Positions 7,767 through 18,733 are shown, counted from the stretch's first letter. The stretch is DNA of 64,000 nucleotides from Streptomyces sp. WP-1 (GCF_030450125.1 NZ_CP123923.1:1426001-1490000); one strand, 5' to 3'. Translations and numbers: made by a program. The notes: generated by a model not told the origin, from the letters alone.

Positions 7767-9152
7767 TCAGCGGTTGGCCACCGCCTGCTTGATCAGCGTC
7801 TTGCCGAAGTCCCACATCAGTCCGCCCCCGCTGTGCGCGTCGTCCATCACCGCGGCGAAGCCCTCGACGAACCGGTCCACGTCGGCCTCGCCGAAGACGA
7901 GCGGCGGGATCAGCTTGATCACTTCGAGGTGGTCGCCGGAGACCTGGGTGAGGATCCGGTGCCGCTGGAGCAGCGGTACGACGACCATCTGGGCGAACAG
8001 ACCCTTGCGGGCGGCCTGGAGCATGGCCCAGCGGCTGCGCAGCTTCAGCGAGGACGGCTTGCCGAACTCGATGCCGATCATCAGACCCCGGCCGCGCACG
8101 TCCGACAGCAGCTCGTACGTGTCGATCAGCTCGGTGAGCCGGGACTTCAGCAGCTCGCCCGTGGTGCGCACGCCCGCGACGATCTGCTCGTTCTCCATGA
8201 CCGACAGCACGGCGAGCCCGCACGCCATCGCCTGCGCGTTGGCGCCGAAGCTCGCCGAGTGGACCAGGACGCGGTCCATGGACGAGTAGACCTTCTTGAA
8301 GATCCAGTCCTTGCCGAGGGTCGCGCCGACCGGGACATAGCCGCCCGACAGGGCCTTGGCGACGCACACCAGGTCCGGTTCCACGCCGTCCTCGTGCTGG
8401 TAGGCGTAGAAGTCGCCGGTGCGGCCGAGGCCGGTCTGCACCTCGTCCGCGATCAGCAGGGCCTTGTGCCTGTGCAACAGCTCCTGGGCCGCGCGCAGAT
8501 AGCCGGGCGGCGCCTCGTGCACGCCCTTGCCCTGGATCGGCTCCACGATCAGCGCGGCCACATCGCCCTTCTTCAACTCCCGTGCCAGGGCGTCGAGATC
8601 ACCGAGGGGTACGGCGGTGTCGGGCAGCAGCGGGGCGAAGCCGTCGCGGAAGCCGTTCTCCCCGTTGACGGACAGCGAGCCGGTCGTCAGCCCGTGGAAG
8701 GCGTGCTCGCAGTACAGGACGCGGGGCCGGCCGGTGGCGTAGCGGGCGAACTTCAGGGCCGTCTCGACCGCCTCGGTGCCGCTGTTGCCGAAGAACACCC
8801 GGTCCAGGTGCGGGCTGTGGGCGAGCAGCCGCTCGGCGAGCAGTCCGGGCAGCGGCTGGCAGTCGAACCGGGTGAGGTCGGCGAGGTCCAGGTCGACGAC
8901 GTCGTGCAGCGCCTTGCGGACGACCGGGTGGTGGCGGCCGAGGCCCATCACCCCGAACCCGGCGAGCATGTCCAGGTGGTCGTTGCCGTCGGCGTCGAAG
9001 AAGTGGGCGCCCTCGGCGCGCTCGTAGACCTTGTCGAAGCCGATGGTGTGCAACATGCGCGGGAGCTGCGGGTTGAGGTACTTCGTGTGCAGCTCGTAGC
9101 GCTCGGCTCCGCGCTCGGCGAGCAGGGCGCCGAGGTCGAACTCGCTGGTCAT
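7767..9152 (-). CDS. hpnO: hopanoid aminotransferase HpnO (class III, PLP-dependent)
   Basis: 461 residues of fold-type I class III aminotransferase: NSGTEAVE (~123), [12 protein letters not shown] with the PLP-ring Asp ~236, and the Schiff-base Lys ~266 in CVAKALSGG. In the hopanoid pathway HpnO-type enzymes transaminate the C5 side chain to give aminobacteriohopanetriol. Its position as last gene of the hpn operon supports that role rather than acetylornithine or GABA transamination. ATG 9152 overlaps the dxs stop by 4 nt (ATGA). Confidence 0.9.
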   Translation of the reverse strand: MTSEFDLGALLAERGAERYELHTKYLNPQLPRMLHTIGFDKVYERAEGAHFFDADGNDHLDMLAGFGVMGLGRHHPVVRKALHDVVDLDLADLTRFDCQPLPGLLAERLLAHSPHLDRVFFGNSGTEAVETALKFARYATGRPRVLYCEHAFHGLTTGSLSVNGENGFRDGFAPLLPDTAVPLGDLDALARELKKGDVAALIVEPIQGKGVHEAPPGYLRAAQELLHRHKALLIADEVQTGLGRTGDFYAYQHEDGVEPDLVCVAKALSGGYVPVGATLGKDWIFKKVYSSMDRVLVHSASFGANAQAMACGLAVLSVMENEQIVAGVRTTGELLKSRLTELIDTYELLSDVRGRGLMIGIEFGKPSSLKLRSRWAMLQAARKGLFAQMVVVPLLQRHRILTQVSGDHLEVIKLIPPLVFGEADVDRFVEGFAAVMDDAHSGGGLMWDFGKTLIKQAVANR

Positions 9153-11047
9153 GCACTCTCCTTGACGGTGCCGTCGACATCCTTGACGGCCAGGCTCGCT
9201 GAAATGCGTCCGGCGATCTCCACCGGCGTGAGACCGAGGTCGGCCAGTACCTCACTGCGCTTGGCGTGCGGCAGGAACTGGTCCGGGATGCCGAACTGCC
9301 GTACCGGCACGTCCACTCCGGCGTCCCTGAGGGCCCCCGCGACGGCCGAACCGACGCCGGAGGCACGGCTGTTGTCCTCCACGACGACCACCAGCCGGTG
9401 CTCCGAGGCCAGTCGCGGCAGGGCGGCGTCGACCGGCTTGACCCACCGGGGGTCGACCACCGTGCATCCGGTGCCGCCCTCCGCGAGGAGTTCCGCCGCG
9501 CCGAGGCACACCGGCGCCATCACACCGACGGCGACCAGCAGCACCTTCGCGCCCTCCGCCCGGTGCAGCACGTCCATGCCGCCCACCCGGTCGACGGCCG
9601 GGATGTCCGGGCCGACGTTCTCCTTCGGGAAGCGCACCACGGTCGGCGCGTCGTCCACGGCCACCGCCTCCCGCAACTGGGCGCGCAGCCGGGTCGCGTC
9701 ACGCGGGGCGGCGATCCGCAGGCCCGGCACCACCTGAAGGAGGGACATGTCCCACATGCCGTTGTGGGAGGCGCCGTCGGGGCCGGTGACGCCGGCCCGG
9801 TCGAGGACGAAGGTGACCCCGCAGCGGTGCAGGGCGACATCCATCAGCACCTGGTCGAAGGCGCGGTTGAGGAAGGTGGCGTACAGGGCGACGACCGGGT
9901 GCAGTCCGGCGGTGGCGAGCCCGGCGGCCGAGGTGACCGCGTGCTGTTCGGCGATGCCCACGTCCCAGACCCGGTCCGGGAAGCGCTCGGCGAAGGCGCC
10001 GAGGCCGACCGGGTGCAGCATCGCCGCGGTGAGCGCGACGACGTCCTCGCGCTCCTCGCCGATCCGCGCGATCTCCTCGCCGAACACCGAGGTCCAGGAC
10101 CGCCCGCCGGCGGCGGTGAGCGGTTCGCAGGTCGCCGGGTCCATCACGCCGATGGCATGGAAGCGGTCCAGTTCGTCGGCGAGCGCGGGCTCGTAGCCGC
10201 GGCCCTTCTCGGTGAGGCAGTGCACCAGGACGGGCCCGCGGAAGCGTTTGGCGCGGCGCAGCGCGGACTCGACGGCCCCGATGTCGTGCCCGTCGACCGG
10301 GCCGAGGTACTTCAGGCCCAGGTCCTCGAAGAGCCCCTGCGGGGCGAAGGCGTCCTTGAAGCCCTTCTTGGCGCCGTGCAGGGACTCGTAGAGGGGCGCG
10401 CCGACGACGGGGGTGCGCTGGAGGACCTCCTTGCCCCAGGCGAGAACCTTCTCGTAGCCGTTCGTGGTGCGCAGGGTGGCCAGGTGGTCGGCGAGTCCGC
10501 CGATGGTGGGGGCGTAGGAGCGCGCGTTGTCGTTGACCACGATGATCAGCGGCCGGTCCGGGGCGTCCGCGATGTTGTTCAGCGCCTCCCAGGCCATGCC
10601 GCCGGTCAGCGCGCCGTCCCCGATGACGGCGACCACATGGCTGCGCTCCCCCTTCAGCTCGCGCGCCTTGGCGAGGCCGTCGGCCCAGCCGAGCGCGGTC
10701 GAGGCGTGGCTGTTCTCGATGACGTCGTGCTCGGACTCCTCGCGCGCGGGGTAGCCGGAGAGGCCGCCCTTGCCGCGCAGCTTGGAGAAGTCCTGACGTC
10801 CTGTCAGAAGTTTGTGCACATAGGTCTGATGGCCGGTGTCCCAGAGGATCCGGTCGACCGGTGACTCGAAGACCCGGTGCAGGGCGATGGTCAGCTCCAC
10901 CACGCCCAGGTTGGGTCCGAGATGACCGCCGGTGCGCGAGACCGCTTGCACCAGGAACTCGCGTATCTCCCCGGCCAGTTCGCCGAGTTCCGCCTCGGAC
11001 AGCCCCTTCAGGTCACGCGGTTGCCGGATCGTCTCCAGAATCGTCAC
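9149..11047 (-). CDS. dxs: 1-deoxy-D-xylulose-5-phosphate synthase
   Basis: 632 residues, normal length. The TPP-binding motif [16 protein letters not shown] is at ~143-158, the pyrimidine-domain catalytic Glu region is IAEQHAV, and a transketolase C-terminal domain follows. It condenses pyruvate and glyceraldehyde-3-phosphate in the first MEP-pathway step. Its position between ispG and hpnO suggests a copy dedicated to, or co-induced with, hopanoid synthesis. GTG 11047 follows an AGAGGGGG Shine-Dalgarno. Confidence 0.95.
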   Translation of the reverse strand: MTILETIRQPRDLKGLSEAELGELAGEIREFLVQAVSRTGGHLGPNLGVVELTIALHRVFESPVDRILWDTGHQTYVHKLLTGRQDFSKLRGKGGLSGYPAREESEHDVIENSHASTALGWADGLAKARELKGERSHVVAVIGDGALTGGMAWEALNNIADAPDRPLIIVVNDNARSYAPTIGGLADHLATLRTTNGYEKVLAWGKEVLQRTPVVGAPLYESLHGAKKGFKDAFAPQGLFEDLGLKYLGPVDGHDIGAVESALRRAKRFRGPVLVHCLTEKGRGYEPALADELDRFHAIGVMDPATCEPLTAAGGRSWTSVFGEEIARIGEEREDVVALTAAMLHPVGLGAFAERFPDRVWDVGIAEQHAVTSAAGLATAGLHPVVALYATFLNRAFDQVLMDVALHRCGVTFVLDRAGVTGPDGASHNGMWDMSLLQVVPGLRIAAPRDATRLRAQLREAVAVDDAPTVVRFPKENVGPDIPAVDRVGGMDVLHRAEGAKVLLVAVGVMAPVCLGAAELLAEGGTGCTVVDPRWVKPVDAALPRLASEHRLVVVVEDNSRASGVGSAVAGALRDAGVDVPVRQFGIPDQFLPHAKRSEVLADLGLTPVEIAGRISASLAVKDVDGTVKESA

Positions 11048-11084
11048 GTTCGTGGCCCCCTCTCGCTCCGTGCTTTACGTGGAC

Positions 11085-12200
11085 TCACTTCATCCGCTCG
11101 GCGAGCCGCTGCGCCTCCTCGATCAGGGTCTCGACGATCCGGGACTCCGGGACGGTCCGCACGACCTCCCCCTTGACGAAGATCTGCCCCTTTCCGTTGC
11201 CCGAGGCAACTCCCAGATCGGCCTCACGGGCCTCTCCGGGGCCGTTGACCACACAGCCCATCACCGCCACCCGCAGCGGCACTTCGAGGCCGTCGAGCCC
11301 CGCCGTGACCTCGTCCGCGAGCCGGTAGACATCCACCTGGGCGCGGCCGCAGGAGGGGCAGGAGACGATCTCCAGGCGGCGCTCGCGCAGACCGAGGGAC
11401 TGCAGGATCTGGATGCCGACCTTGACCTCCTCGGCCGGCGGCGCGGACAGCGACACCCGGATGGTGTCGCCGATGCCCCTCGACAGCAGCGCCCCGAACG
11501 CGACGGCCGACTTGACGGTGCCCTGGAACGCGGGACCGGCCTCCGTGACACCCAGGTGCAGCGGGTAGTCGCACTGCTCGGCCAGCTGCCGGTACGCCTC
11601 GATCATCACGACCGGGTCGTTGTGCTTGACCGAGATCTTGATGTCCCGGAAGTCGTGCTCCTCGAAGAGCGACGCCTCCCACAGCGCCGACTCGACCAGC
11701 GCCTCCGGCGTGGCCCTGCCGTACTTCTGGAGCAACCGCCGGTCCAGGGAACCGGCGTTGACCCCGATCCGGACCGGCGTGCCGCGGTCCTTCGCGGCGC
11801 GCGCGATCTCGGCGATCTGGTCGTCGAACTTCTTGATGTTGCCCGGGTTGACCCGGACCGCCGCGCAGCCCGCCTCGATGGCCGCGAAGACGTACTTGGG
11901 CTGGAAGTGGATGTCCGCGATCACCGGGATCTGCGACTTGCGCGCGATGACCGCGAGGGCGTCCGCGTCGTCCTGCGTGGGGCAGGCGACGCGGACGATC
12001 TGGCAGCCGGACGCGGTGAGTTCGGCGATCTGCTGGAGGGTGGCGCCGATGTCCGACGTACGGGTCGTCGTCATCGACTGCACCGAGACCGGGGCGCCGC
12101 CCCCGACCGCCACCGGCCCGACGTGGATCTCCCGCGACCGCCGCCGCGGGGCCACCTGCCGGGCCGGCACCTCGGGAACGCCCAAGGGTACGGCGGTCAT
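11085..12200 (-). CDS. ispG: 4-hydroxy-3-methylbut-2-enyl diphosphate synthase
   Basis: 371 residues, the short bacterial IspG/GcpE form. [4Fe-4S] ligands are seen at ~281 and 284 (SCPSCGR) and ~316 with the Glu at ~323 ([10 protein letters not shown]); VNPGNI is in the TIM barrel. It performs the penultimate MEP step, reductive ring opening of MEcPP. It starts 4 nt after the hpnH stop and is followed by dxs 37 nt on, so the operon supplies its own isoprenoid precursors. Confidence 0.95.
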   Translation of the reverse strand: MTAVPLGVPEVPARQVAPRRRSREIHVGPVAVGGGAPVSVQSMTTTRTSDIGATLQQIAELTASGCQIVRVACPTQDDADALAVIARKSQIPVIADIHFQPKYVFAAIEAGCAAVRVNPGNIKKFDDQIAEIARAAKDRGTPVRIGVNAGSLDRRLLQKYGRATPEALVESALWEASLFEEHDFRDIKISVKHNDPVVMIEAYRQLAEQCDYPLHLGVTEAGPAFQGTVKSAVAFGALLSRGIGDTIRVSLSAPPAEEVKVGIQILQSLGLRERRLEIVSCPSCGRAQVDVYRLADEVTAGLDGLEVPLRVAVMGCVVNGPGEAREADLGVASGNGKGQIFVKGEVVRTVPESRIVETLIEEAQRLAERMK

Positions 12201-12204
12201 CGCC

Positions 12205-13227
12205 CTACGCCCGGTTTCCCGAGACCGTCTCGCGCAGGGCCCGCAGCGACTCCGACAGGGAGCCCATGGTGGCGAGCACGGAGGTGGGCTCGTAGCCGCA
12301 GTGCGCCATGCAGTTGGCGCAGCGCGGGTCCTTGCCGCGACCGTACTTGTCCCAGTCGGTGTCCTCCACCAGCTCCCGGTACGTCGGCACGTACCCGTCG
12401 CTCATCAGGTAGCAGGGGCGCTGCCAGCCGAAGAGCGAGTAGTTCGGGATCGCCCACGCGGTGCACGGGAAGTCGACCTTGCCCTCCAGGAAGTCCAGGA
12501 AGAGCGGGGAGTGGTTGAGCCGCCACTTCTTGCGGTTGCCGCCCGAGAACGCCTTCCGGAACAGCTCGCGGGTCTGCTCCACACCCAGGAAGTGCTCCTG
12601 GTCCGGGGCCTTCTCGTAGGCGTAGGCGGGCGAGATCATCATCTCGTCCACCTTCAGCTCGTCGTTGAGGAAGTTGAGCACCTCGACGACGGTCTGCGGG
12701 GTGTCGGTGTTGAAGAAGGTGGAGTTGGTGGTCACCCGGAAGCCGCGCCGCTTGGCCTCCTTGATGGCCGCCACCGCCTCGTCGAAGACGCCTTCCTTGG
12801 CAACGGACTCGTCGTGCCGCTCGCGCAGCCCGTCGATGTGCACCGCGAAGGCGAAGTACGGCGAGGGGGTGAACTTCTCCATCTTCTTGCGCAGCAGCAT
12901 CGCGTTGGTGCACAGGAAGACGTACTTCCTCTTGGCCACCAACTGCCGCACGATCTCATCGATCTGAGGATGCATCAGGGGCTCGCCACCCGCGATGGAG
13001 ACCATCGGCGCACCCGATTCGAGCACCGCGCCCACCGCCTGGGCGACCGGCATGCGCTGCTTGAGCACCCCGGCCGGATGCTGGATCTTGCCGCAGCCCT
13101 CGCACTTGAGGTTGCACGCGAAAAGCGGTTCGAGCTCCACGATGAGCGGGAACTTGTCCCGCTTGCGGAGCTTCTGTTCGGCCAGGTATGTAGCGACCTT
13201 GATGGACTGACGCAGCGGCATGGCCAT
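12205..13227 (-). CDS. hpnH: adenosyl-hopene transferase HpnH (radical SAM)
   Basis: 340 residues. The radical-SAM cluster motif CNLKCEGC gives Cys ~38, 42 and 45 (CxxxCxxC). A SAM-binding GGEPL follows, and further Cys sit in a C-terminal extension (CANCMAHCG). HpnH joins a 5'-deoxyadenosyl group to diploptene, the first side-chain step. GGAGGTGAG lies upstream of ATG 13227; a second ATG two codons in (13221) is possible. hpnG ends 6 nt before. Confidence 0.95.
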   Translation of the reverse strand: MAMPLRQSIKVATYLAEQKLRKRDKFPLIVELEPLFACNLKCEGCGKIQHPAGVLKQRMPVAQAVGAVLESGAPMVSIAGGEPLMHPQIDEIVRQLVAKRKYVFLCTNAMLLRKKMEKFTPSPYFAFAVHIDGLRERHDESVAKEGVFDEAVAAIKEAKRRGFRVTTNSTFFNTDTPQTVVEVLNFLNDELKVDEMMISPAYAYEKAPDQEHFLGVEQTRELFRKAFSGGNRKKWRLNHSPLFLDFLEGKVDFPCTAWAIPNYSLFGWQRPCYLMSDGYVPTYRELVEDTDWDKYGRGKDPRCANCMAHCGYEPTSVLATMGSLSESLRALRETVSGNRA

Positions 13228-13233
13228 CTGGGC

Positions 13234-13875
13234 TCACCTCCGGGGGAGCAGCAAAGAACGGTGCCATTCGAAATATGCGGGAAGTACGGAACGAAGAACG
13301 CGGAATGCTGATATTCCACCGCGCACCGTGCCGATCCGGACGAGTTCGTGTTCGGGAGTGTCGACGACCACCCGGACGGCGGCGACCGGGCGTTCGCCCG
13401 CGGTCACGGCGCCGAGCAGGGTGGCCGCGGACTCCATGTCGACGGCGATCGCGCCCATCGCGCGCAGGGCGGACCGTTCGGGGCCGCGGACGACATGATC
13501 GGAGCCGGTGAGCGGGCCGGTGTGGACCGCGCGGCCCGGCAGCCGCCGCGCGAGTTCCTTCACCAGCAGTTCGGTGCCCACGCACGGGACGGTCCCGTGC
13601 GGGTCCCGGGTCTCCTCGGCGACCACCAGGTCGCCAGGGTGCATGCCCGGGGTGAGGCCCGCGCAGAAGCCGGTGGCCAGCACGGCGGCGTCGGTGAGCG
13701 CGGGCCGGGCGAGGTGGCGGGTGAGGGAGCGCCGCGCCGCCCGCGGCCCCATCCCGGTACGGAGGAACGTGACCGGCCCGCCGGCCCCGCCGCGGTCGCC
13801 CGAGCGCAGGGCGAGGTGCTCGATGCCGAGCGCGCAGGCGATCAGCAGCGGGGCCGGGGCGGGCTGGACGTTCAC
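13234..13875 (-). CDS. hpnG: hopanoid-associated phosphorylase HpnG
   Basis: 213 residues in the PNP/UDP phosphorylase superfamily (GFCAGLTPGMHPGDLVVAEE; AIAVDMESAA nucleoside-binding segment near 145). HpnG cleaves adenine from adenosylhopane to give a ribosylhopane intermediate for HpnO. The GTG at 13875 begins 1 nt after the shc stop; an ATG at 13877 is followed at once by TGA and cannot be the start. Confidence 0.88.
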   Translation of the reverse strand: MNVQPAPAPLLIACALGIEHLALRSGDRGGAGGPVTFLRTGMGPRAARRSLTRHLARPALTDAAVLATGFCAGLTPGMHPGDLVVAEETRDPHGTVPCVGTELLVKELARRLPGRAVHTGPLTGSDHVVRGPERSALRAMGAIAVDMESAATLLGAVTAGERPVAAVRVVVDTPEHELVRIGTVRGGISAFRVLRSVLPAYFEWHRSLLLPRR

Positions 13876-13876
13876 A

Positions 13877-15940
13877 TCAGCTCCCCTTGGCCTCGGAGAG
13901 CGGTGACCCGGCGGGCTTGGCCTCCACGGGCCGCGGCCGGGGGGCCTTGGCGAGCAGCTGCCGCTCGAAGGGGTCGCCGTGCAGATACCGGCCGAGCGCG
14001 GTGAGCGGGAACACCTGCCGGTACAGGTGGTAGTTGATGGAGAAGTCCCAGGGGAAGCCGGTGCCGGTGAAGTACGGCTCGTCCCAGGTGCCGTCCTCGC
14101 GCTGGGTGGCCGCGAGCCACTGGACGCCCCGCTCGACGGCCCTGGAGTCCTTCTCCCCCGCCGCGAGCAGCGCCATCAGCGCCCACGCGGTCTGCGAGGG
14201 GGTGGAGGCGCCCCGGCCGGCCCACTCCTTGACGTGCTGGTAGGAGCGCAGGTCCTCGCCCCAGCCGCCGTCGTCGTTCTGGACCGACTCCAGCCAGCTC
14301 ACGGCCCGCCGGATCGCCGGGTGCGAGCCCGGCATCCCGGCCGCGGTCAGTGCCGGGACCACCGACCCGGTGCCGTAGATGTAGTTGACGCCCCAGCGGC
14401 CGAACCACGCCCCGTTCTGCTCCTGTTCGGCGAGCAGCCAGGCGATGCCGCGCCGGGTGCGCGGGTCGTGGGCGAGGCCCTCGGCGGCGAGCATCTCCAC
14501 CACGTGCGCGGTGACGTCGGCGGACGGCGGGTCGATGACCTCGCCGAAGTCGCAGAACGGCAGCCGGTTGGGGAACGGGCTGGTGTTGTCGACGTCGAAG
14601 GCGCCCCACGCGCCGTTCTTCGACTGCATGCCGAGGTTCCAGCGCACCGCGCGCCCGATCGCCCGGTCCGTGCGCTCCGGGTCGTGGTGCCGGATCCGGC
14701 GCAGCGCCAGGGAGACCTCGGCGGTGTCGTCGATGTCCGGGTAGTTGTCGTTGTGAAACTCGAACGCCCAGCCGCCCGGGGGAAGTTGGGGGCGTTTGAC
14801 CGCCCAGTCGCCGGGCCGGACGATCTCCTCGCCGAGCAGCCAGTCGGCGGCCTTGACCAGTTGGGGATGGTCGACGGGCAGTCCGGCGTCGACCAGCGCG
14901 ATGGCGGCGAGGCAGGTGTCCCACACCGGGGACTGGCAGGCCTCGATCATCCGGGCGCCGTCCTCGCGCCAGACGGCGAACCGGTCCAGGGAGGCCAACC
15001 CCTCGCGCAGCACGGGGTGTTCGAGGTCGTAGCCGAGCAGGTGCAGGGCGATGACCGAGTACACGGCCGGGGGCTGGATGCCGCCCCAGCAGCCGTCGTT
15101 CTCCTGCCGCTCGATGATCCAGCGGGCGGCGGCGTTCATCGCGGCCCTGCGCAGCCGGCGCGGGACGACCTTGCGCAGCTGCCGGAGCGCCTTGTCCAGG
15201 CGCTGGAAGGCCCCGTCCCAGGTGTTCGCCGGGGCGAGGGGCCTGGCCGGGTTGGGGTTCGCCGGGTCGGTGTGCAGCTCGTCCAGGGCGAAGGGCGCGG
15301 GGCGCACCGGGCGCTTGGCCGAGACGATGGTGAGCGGCACGATCGTCTGCCGGGCCCAGCACCCGAAGTCGTAGATGTTCAGCGGCATCCAGCCGGGGAA
15401 CCAGATCAGTTCCGGGGGCATCTCCGGCAGGTCTTCCCATTTCCACCAGCCGAACAGGGCGAGCCAGATGCGGGTGAAGACCCGGGCGGAGGCGATGCCG
15501 CCGCGCTCGCGGATCCAGGCGGCGGCCCGCGCCATGTGCGGGGCGTCGGGCGCGTCGCCGGCCAGGCGCAGGGCGACGTACGCCTCGATGGTGGTGGACA
15601 GTTCGCCGGGCCCGCCCCAGAAGGTGGCCCAGGTGCCGTCCGCGCGCTGCTCGCCGCGGATGAACTTCGCGGCGGCCTGCGTGGTCCGCTCGTCCTGGAT
15701 GCCCAGGAACTGGCGGAGCAGCAGGTCCTCGGCGTCCATGGTGACGTTGGTCTCCAGGTCGCCCTTCCACCAGCCCTCGGCGTCCTGCCTGGAGAGCAGG
15801 AAGTCGGTGGCGCGGCGGGCGGCCCGTGCGGCGGCTTCCGGTACCCCGGCCGCCTCGGGGGTCGTGAGGGTGGTGTCGCTGGCCGCGGCAGCGCGGGACG
15901 GCAAGGTGGCCCCGGTGCTTCCGTCGGTCGTCGCTGTCAT
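13877..15940 (-). CDS. shc: squalene-hopene cyclase
   Basis: 687 residues. The protonating DxDD motif is present as PDIDDTAE (D402, D404, D405), and multiple QW repeats are visible (for example GCWGG, GAWGAFD, NGAWFGRWG, GGWGEDLRSY, GTWDEPYFTGTGFP). It cyclises squalene to hopene/hopanol on the membrane surface. GAAGGGGAAGCC precedes ATG 15940. The ~45 N-terminal residues are Ala/Thr-rich and probably disordered, as in other Streptomyces cyclases. Confidence 0.97.
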   Translation of the reverse strand: MTATTDGSTGATLPSRAAAASDTTLTTPEAAGVPEAAARAARRATDFLLSRQDAEGWWKGDLETNVTMDAEDLLLRQFLGIQDERTTQAAAKFIRGEQRADGTWATFWGGPGELSTTIEAYVALRLAGDAPDAPHMARAAAWIRERGGIASARVFTRIWLALFGWWKWEDLPEMPPELIWFPGWMPLNIYDFGCWARQTIVPLTIVSAKRPVRPAPFALDELHTDPANPNPARPLAPANTWDGAFQRLDKALRQLRKVVPRRLRRAAMNAAARWIIERQENDGCWGGIQPPAVYSVIALHLLGYDLEHPVLREGLASLDRFAVWREDGARMIEACQSPVWDTCLAAIALVDAGLPVDHPQLVKAADWLLGEEIVRPGDWAVKRPQLPPGGWAFEFHNDNYPDIDDTAEVSLALRRIRHHDPERTDRAIGRAVRWNLGMQSKNGAWGAFDVDNTSPFPNRLPFCDFGEVIDPPSADVTAHVVEMLAAEGLAHDPRTRRGIAWLLAEQEQNGAWFGRWGVNYIYGTGSVVPALTAAGMPGSHPAIRRAVSWLESVQNDDGGWGEDLRSYQHVKEWAGRGASTPSQTAWALMALLAAGEKDSRAVERGVQWLAATQREDGTWDEPYFTGTGFPWDFSINYHLYRQVFPLTALGRYLHGDPFERQLLAKAPRPRPVEAKPAGSPLSEAKGS

Positions 15941-16056
15941 GGCTTCCCCTTCGTACAGTCGTGCGAGACGTGCTGCTGTGGGTCCGCCGTCGGCCGGTGT
16001 GCTTCCTGTCGCGCCACCGGCCGGCGACTACGCGAGGCTTGTTCGACCGATAGTGA

Positions 16057-17121
16057 TCATCTCTTTCGTACGACGACGAAGTCGGCGAGGGCCGTGAAGG
16101 CGGCCCGCACCCGGTCCGGCATGGTGACCGCGTCCAGGGCGCTGACGGCGATGGTGTGCTGGCGGCGCGCCTCCTCGGCGGTCCATTCGCGGCCCCCGGC
16201 CTCCTCGATGAGGGCGGCGCGGGCCGCGAACTCCTCCTCGGAGAAGTTCTCGAAGTCGCTGCTCTTGGCGTCCGCGGCGAGGATCTCGCCGAGCCGCTCG
16301 GAGGCGGGTCCGCCGGCCGCGAGCGCGGCGACCACCGGCAGCGACTTCTTGCGCTGGCGCAGGTCGCTCCAGGTCTGCTTGCCGGTGGCCTCCGGGTCGC
16401 CCCAGATGCCGAGCAGGTCGTCCACGGCCTGGAAGGCGAGGCCGAGGTGGTAGCCGTAGCGCTCCAGCGCGTCGGCGGTGGCGTCGTCGGCGCCGCCGAG
16501 GACCGCGCCGATGGAGGAGGCGCAGGCGAGCAGCGCGCCGGTCTTGTTGCCCTCCATCTCCAGGCACTCCTCGACGCTGACGCGGTCGCGGTGCTCGTAG
16601 GAGATGTCCTGGGCCTGGCCGTCGATCAGGGCGCGGGTCGCGGTGGTCAGACGGCGGGTGGCGCGGCCGGCCTCGACCGAGCCGAGCTCCAGCAGCAGCT
16701 CGTTGGCCAGCGCGAACAGGGCGTCGCCGACCAGGATGGCCTGGGCGGGGCCGTGCACCTTCCAGACGGTGTCGCGGTGGCGGCGCTGCTCGTCGCCGTC
16801 CATCAGGTCGTCGTGCAGCAGCGAGAAGTTGTGGACCAGTTCGACGGCGACGGCGCCCGGCACGCCGGTCTCGGGCGCGCTGCCGGTGACCTCGGCGGAG
16901 AGCACGGCGAGCGCGGGGCGTACGGCCTTGCCGCCGTCGCCGTCGGCCGGGTTGCCGGCGGCGTCGATCCAGCCGAAGTGGTACGCGGCGACGGTGTCCA
17001 TGGGAGGAGCGAGGCGGTCGACGGCCGCACGCAGGACCGGTGTGGCCAGGGTCCGTCCGCGCTCCAGCAGCGCGGTGACGTCCACCGCGGTCTCCGTCGA
17101 GGCCGGGGGCACAGTGGGCAC
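16057..17121 (-). CDS. polyprenyl (farnesyl-type) diphosphate synthase
   Basis: About 354 residues. The first aspartate-rich motif is LLHDDLMDGD (~D104-D108) and the second is AVDDLLGIWGD (~229). A GGKAVRPAL motif binds IPP. Phe-Ser sits just before the first motif (HNFSLLHDD); chain length cannot be set from that alone, but C15 farnesyl diphosphate is what the operon's squalene route needs. GTG 17121 is chosen because GAGGAG lies 5 nt upstream; longer in-frame starts run through the end of hpnE. Confidence 0.88.
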   Translation of the reverse strand: MPTVPPASTETAVDVTALLERGRTLATPVLRAAVDRLAPPMDTVAAYHFGWIDAAGNPADGDGGKAVRPALAVLSAEVTGSAPETGVPGAVAVELVHNFSLLHDDLMDGDEQRRHRDTVWKVHGPAQAILVGDALFALANELLLELGSVEAGRATRRLTTATRALIDGQAQDISYEHRDRVSVEECLEMEGNKTGALLACASSIGAVLGGADDATADALERYGYHLGLAFQAVDDLLGIWGDPEATGKQTWSDLRQRKKSLPVVAALAAGGPASERLGEILAADAKSSDFENFSEEEFAARAALIEEAGGREWTAEEARRQHTIAVSALDAVTMPDRVRAAFTALADFVVVRKR

Positions 17122-17183
17122 AGTCTCTCCTCTTGTTGCGGTACCGAAGGTGCGGGGGCCTGCCGCCGGCTGCCGATGAGGCA

Positions 17184-18608
17184 TCAGGCCGCCTCCTCGA
17201 AGGCGAAGAGACGGCTCGGGCGGGGCCGGCCCAGGGCGCGCAGCGCGGCGTCGGCCGCGCTCACTCCGCTGCGGACCGCACTCTCCATGGTCGCGGGCCA
17301 CCCGGTGGCGGTCCACGCTCCGGCCAGGTACAGGCCGGATGCCTTGGTGCGGGCGCCGGGCCGCAGACGGCCGACGCCGGGGGTGGGCGCGAACGTCGCC
17401 GTGCGCTCCCGGGTCACGAAGAAGTCCTCGATCACGGCGCCGCGCGTGCCCGGGATGAGCTTCTCCAGCTCCGGGACGTAGCGCTCGCGCAGCTCCGCGA
17501 CCGGGAGGTCGATGTCGTCCCGCGCGGCCGACTGGGACAGCGCGAGGTACTGGCCCGAGCGCAGCCCGGAGGCGTGGGTGCGGTCGAAGACCCATTGCAC
17601 GGGGGTGCCGAGGGCGGCGAAGAAGGGCCGCGCGAGGACCTTGCGGTCGTACACCACATGCACGTTGAGGATGGGGGCGGTGCCGATCTCCAGCAGCCGC
17701 TCGGGGGCGTCGAGGGCGCCGGGCGGCAGCAGTTCGTACGCCTCGCGCTGGGGTACGGCGAGGACGACCGCGTCGGTTTCGACGCTCTCGCCGGGAACCT
17801 CGACGCGCCAGCCGCCGTTCTCCATGGCAGAGACGGAGGTGACGCGTGAACGGACCTCGGTACGCACGCCCGCGGAGTCGAGCGCCTTGCGGGCCAGCCG
17901 GTCGTGCAGTTCACCCAGCGGGACATGGGCCCAGCCGATGTCGGCCGCTCCCGGGTCGGACAGCAGACCGGTCTTGAACACCATCGCGGCGAGCCCCAGC
18001 GAGGAGTCGCCCGCGACCGCGTTGAGGGTGGCGACCCCGACCAGGTCCCACAGGGCCTCGATGGCACGCGCGGACTGGCCGTGGGCGGCCAGCCAGCTGC
18101 CGAAGTCCTGGGTGTCCAGGGCCGGATCAGCGAGATCGAGCCCCTTGAGCGCGAGCGCGGCACGCCCGACGGAGGCGCGCTCGGCGAGCGAGAGGTGCGG
18201 ATAGGCGGCCAGGCTGCGCCCCAGATGCAGGGGGACGGGCAGCGGGTCGCGCCGCAGCCTGCCGAGCCGCCGGCCCTCGGGCTTGGCGAGATCCACGACG
18301 GGCACGTCCAGGCGGTCCTGCAGCGGTGCCAGCGCCGCGCCCTCGATCCGGTCGAGGAACCAGCGGTAGGCGGTGCAGCAGCGCAGGTACACGTGCTGGC
18401 CGTTGTCGACGGTCAGTCCGCCGCGCTGGAAGGAGAAGGCGAGGCCGCCCAGCCTGGGCCTGCCTTCGAGCAGGGTGACGCGCACGCCCGCGTCGGCGAG
18501 GGCGAGCGCCGCGGTGATGCCGGCGAGGCCACCGCCGATCACGACGGCGCCGCGTGCCGCGCTCTCGGGGGTGCGCTGTCCCGGTGCGGGGCGTGCGCCG
18601 TCGCTCAT
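17184..18608 (-). CDS. hpnE: hydroxysqualene dehydroxylase HpnE (phytoene-desaturase-like flavoprotein)
   Basis: 474 residues. The N-terminal dinucleotide-binding motif GAVVIGGGLAGITAALALADAG (~21-42) and the C-terminal FAD segment (LYLAGAWTATGWPATMESAV) are typical of the amine-oxidase/phytoene-desaturase family. With HpnC and HpnD it completes squalene formation from farnesyl diphosphate by reducing hydroxysqualene. ATG 18608 overlaps the stop of the preceding 42-codon ORF as ATGA. Confidence 0.92.
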   Translation of the reverse strand: MSDGARPAPGQRTPESAARGAVVIGGGLAGITAALALADAGVRVTLLEGRPRLGGLAFSFQRGGLTVDNGQHVYLRCCTAYRWFLDRIEGAALAPLQDRLDVPVVDLAKPEGRRLGRLRRDPLPVPLHLGRSLAAYPHLSLAERASVGRAALALKGLDLADPALDTQDFGSWLAAHGQSARAIEALWDLVGVATLNAVAGDSSLGLAAMVFKTGLLSDPGAADIGWAHVPLGELHDRLARKALDSAGVRTEVRSRVTSVSAMENGGWRVEVPGESVETDAVVLAVPQREAYELLPPGALDAPERLLEIGTAPILNVHVVYDRKVLARPFFAALGTPVQWVFDRTHASGLRSGQYLALSQSAARDDIDLPVAELRERYVPELEKLIPGTRGAVIEDFFVTRERTATFAPTPGVGRLRPGARTKASGLYLAGAWTATGWPATMESAVRSGVSAADAALRALGRPRPSRLFAFEEAA

Positions 18609-18733
18609 GGTGCGTCCTTCCGTGCGTGCCGACCGTGCTGGTTGAACGGTGCACGTACGGTCGTCGCAGTCAGGGACGCCACGCCGGGGCGCGGGGTTGA
18701 GCGGCGGAAGTCCGCTGGTTCGGTGAGGTCCAT
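18605..18733 (-). CDS. 42-residue DUF6380-like ORF between hpnD and hpnE
   Basis: MDLTEPADFRRST begins a basic, soluble-looking peptide of 42 residues ending RHARKDAP. Its ATG shares one base with the hpnD stop (TGATG) and its TGA overlaps the hpnE ATG (ATGA), so it bridges two coupled enzyme genes. I recall a short DUF6380 family at this site in other Streptomyces, not verified. No motif or membrane segment is seen. It could be a real small subunit or a translational linker. Confidence 0.65.
   Translation of the reverse strand: MDLTEPADFRRSTPRPGVASLTATTVRAPFNQHGRHARKDAP

Noticed and set aside
13875..13877. ATG at 13877 as hpnG start
   Set aside because: It is followed directly by TGA; the GTG two bases on gives the full protein.
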